Shown: positions 61,433-64,000 of the stretch, in pieces | Numbering within the stretch: the stretch's first letter is position 1 | How the letters are laid out: each line of letters opens with the position of its first letter | Assembly (NCBI GenBank): GCA_002150815.3 | Contig: NDFF03000091.1 | Span: 1 to 64,000 of the forward strand | Source: Grammothele lineata | Lineage: Eukaryota > Basidiomycota > Agaricomycetes > Polyporales > Polyporaceae | Length of the DNA stretch: 64,000 nt | Reading direction: 5' to 3' | Program-made: the position numbers and the translations under genes | Notes under the pieces: generated by a model | What the model was told of the DNA's origin: nothing | Databases searched by the model: none | The model's input: only the letters and a program-made list of their open reading frames with translations

Positions 61433-61842
61433 GGGGAGGCTGCAGTAGTCTGTACGTCGGGCGCGGGGTCGAGGGTCAGGTCAACGTCGGGGTCGCAGTC
61501 GTCGGGGTTGATGGTGAGAAACAGTCGGCGTCGGGCCCAGAGCCGGGTGCCTGGCTTAGTCAGCGAGCCTATTGGCGCTTCGGTAGGATGGGTCCTCGGG
61601 TCGCAACTTGAAGCTGGGCAGCAATTTCTCCGCGCGGACGAGCACCCAGGAGCTCAAAAATGCTTCCGCACCCTAATGAATAGGTCACATTCTTTGAATT
61701 GATTCTAATTAGATGAAGCAAACAGCCGTCTACATAACTCCATCTCATTTCGTCAAGCGCTGTCCATGAAATCGCAGTCGAACCAGTGTCTTTTGTGGTG
61801 GTTAAACCAGTCTACGTCACTGTCCACGTCGCAGTCGGCCTT
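61433..61842. other. Promoter of CAF40 and 3' side of the serine dehydratase
   Basis: About 410 bases. No gene recognised. Confidence 0.5.
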
Positions 61843-64000
61843 TCAGCACGCGGGCACCGTGAGCGGAATCTTCACCGTCCGCTGTAAGCAGTCATGTGAG
61901 CACTAGGCTTCAAGGCGTATCCGCCTAAGTAACCAGAACGTACCGCAAGACCCTATCATTCGAAGGCGGTAAGCATTGAACCCATGGTCTACGGAAGGAT
62001 ACTCACCGAAAGACTAGTCTCCTTGTACTTTACACTCATATCTGTAGCTGTCAAACGCATAGCCTCTATCGCCTCATCGAGCGTAACGCTGTATACATTT
62101 TGGCTGGCCATCGCAAGCTGAGCGGCCGTAATCGCCTTGACAGCTGTGGGAAAGAGAAGACCGTATTGTCAGCACTTCCCCACTCAGTCACACAGGGGAA
62201 TGGTTATCATCGAACCTCCTAGGCTGTTACGCTCCTGCGTAATACAAATGAATCAGCACAGTGGCGCTTGCACGACAACGTTGGAACATACGATGCATGG
62301 GACTTGAACGAGCCCATCGATGGGATCACATGTTAGACCCAAATTGTGTTCTGCAGGGCGCGAACATGAAACAAAAATCGTTGGCATGATGGCTCCGCTA
62401 CGTCGAACGCCGTAGCGATGGGTTCTCACCTATTCCGATCTCGGCTGCTTGCAGGATAGTCTCCGGTGACGCTGTGTTCCGGAACGGTGAGCATATGGCA
62501 GACACCGATGCACATCAATGTGTCGGACAAACCTCCCATACACGCCGCAAACCCGGCGCTCGCCATCGAACACGCAACTATGGCTAGGGTCAGCCTAACT
62601 GGAGGTGCGCGTACAAGAAACACGGGTCATACCGCCAACTTCGGCTTGACAACCCCCCTCTGCGGCCGAGATAGTACTGCCCCGCTTGAACAGCATGCCG
62701 ATGGCCTGTTGTACGTAAGAATCTAGCTAACGATCGTCGAGGAAGGAATGGAAGCATGGACATACAGCGGCTGTGAGTAAGAAGGTCACCACAGACCTCT
62801 CCGGGTCGTCACTGACGAACTAGGCGCCAGATGTTAGGGCCCCTGGCCAAAATGGCAATTAATTTGAGCGTACCTCTACGATGTACTTCAGTACGGCCGG
62901 AATGACGCCAGCAGCGCCATTCGTGGGCGACGTGACAATCCGTCCGCCGCTTGCATTGACCTCGTTCACCGCGATGGCATAACAAGAGAGAAAATCCATA
63001 GCGGGGATCATTGTCTTGCGCTGAAATATACCAATACCGATCATAATCGTACGGCTCAATATCCGAAACTTGGACTTATACTGTACTGCTTACTGGAGGC
63101 ATAGGCGTCACCGGGTGGTCCAGGTCGCCTATTACGCGTGTAGGTCTAGAAGCTGAGACAGCTCCGGGGCGCCTGGCGTACAGATGTCTTTCATTCGCCG
63201 TGTTTTCGGAAGAGGGGATGGAGGGTCCTTCTGAGCTGGGCGCGCCAATGCTTCCTACCGCGGCGGAGCCCGAGCCTATGACAGGAAAACTCGCACTTGG
63301 GGTCGATAGTCCGGGGTAGAACCTTCCAATGAAACAAACGGTCAGCCGCATTGGTCGGAGGGGAATCGACATAACGTTGAGCGTACCCTCTCATGAGTCG
63401 GCGATAGAGAAGTGGTGCACGTCGTCGAAGGCCTAGACGGCCGGGAAGCTTCTCTTCAGCGGCGGACACGCCCATGCGTATACAGTCGTCCATGACACTC
63501 CATATGCGCAACAGCTGCGGTATTTCGTAACGGGTTTTTGCCGAAGTCCGCAATTGCCGCGGAAAGGAGAAGGGGGGAGGCGTTAGCGCACGATGAGGAA
63601 GGCCGAGCTTGTGTGATAGGGTACCTTCTCGTGTATCTCCTCATGGGAGTAACCAAAATGGAGCTCATTATCGTATACAATTTGGGCGATGGACATCTAG
63701 ACCCCGCGGATATGGCGGGGGGAGGGTGGCGTCAATTACCATGACGATCGAAGCCGCGCGTGCAAGAGAAGCGATGCAGCAGCGGCGAGGTTCAAAAATT
63801 GGTCTCACGTTATGGTTCCGAGTCAAGGCAAGAAGGCTTTCGCCCGACTATTTCAGGCCCAGTCAGACGAGGGGCGTAGAAGAGATGGTGTCTCACGTAC
63901 AACGAATGGGTACGGCGGCTGTATGGGGTCCTCTGGGCGCGGGTTTTCTCCTGGCGCGGTTTCGGTGTGGGATTGGTGGAGACGCGCGCCGTGAACGGCG
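61843..64000 (-). CDS. L-serine dehydratase (iron-sulfur, bacterial SdaA-like), 5' cut by the window end
   Basis: The minus strand is read in many short exons. From the right edge the segments are [157 protein letters not shown]; and [20 protein letters not shown]. The end KIPLTVPAC meets TGA at 61,845-61,843. The NGAAG and GCQAEVG blocks with Cys are those of the 4Fe-4S serine dehydratase family, which deaminates L-serine to pyruvate. The beta-like N-terminal half lies beyond 64,000. The last exon after TSLS is joined directly in the model. An extra tiny exon is possible. Confidence 0.85.

Overview
This window is nuclear DNA of a filamentous basidiomycete, most likely an Agaricomycete (mushroom or polypore type). 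The basis is the gene style: GC-rich coding DNA, many introns of about 50-65 bases, several 10-13 base microexons and Zn2Cys6 regulators. The host genes are conserved fungal ones, and the transposons are of the chromodomain-gypsy and Helitron-helicase types common in that class. No rRNA, tRNA, CRISPR array or operon was recognised.

Layout. (1) 1-5,542: the 3' two thirds of a Ty3/gypsy retrotransposon (protease tail, RT, RNase H, integrase, chromodomain). It has two in-frame stops and a 760-bp solo-LTR-like insertion with a target duplication. An extra ORF and a candidate 3' LTR follow. (2) About 5,660-15,640: a CpG-depleted, AT-rich mobile block. Its two ends carry a related inverted repeat (CATCAGCAAAAA type). 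Inside are the remains of a Helitron Rep/helicase gene ending in a ubiquitin-protease-like domain. Its stop codons fall at recognisable Trp and Gln positions, which points to C-to-T decay. A piece of a further retroelement is nested in it. (3) 16,024-64,000: about 47 kb of ordinary gene-dense euchromatin.

Host genes in order: coiled-coil protein (-); CUE/CCCH/Smr protein (-); PX-BAR sorting nexin Snx41/Atg20 type (-); Zn2Cys6 regulator A (-); Tsr4/PDCD2-type ribosome factor (+); PH-domain coiled-coil protein (+); PQ-loop protein Any1/PQLC1 type (+); clathrin heavy chain (+); Rho3 GTPase (-); acidic AT-hook protein with a Cys cluster (-); Bfr2/AATF (+); Zn2Cys6 regulator B (+), a paralogue of A with the same microexons; poly(A)-binding protein (-); Msc2/ZnT5-type zinc transporter (+); Caf40/Rcd1 of CCR4-NOT (-); L-serine dehydratase (-), cut by the right edge.

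Two loose themes appear. One is membrane traffic (sorting nexin, PQ-loop endosomal/Golgi protein, clathrin, Rho3). The other is translation, ribosome and mRNA fate (Smr/CUE protein, Tsr4, Bfr2, Pab1, Caf40). Fungal genes are not in operons, so this clustering is probably chance or ancestral order. Exon joins were read by eye from splice signals, reading-frame phase and family conservation.
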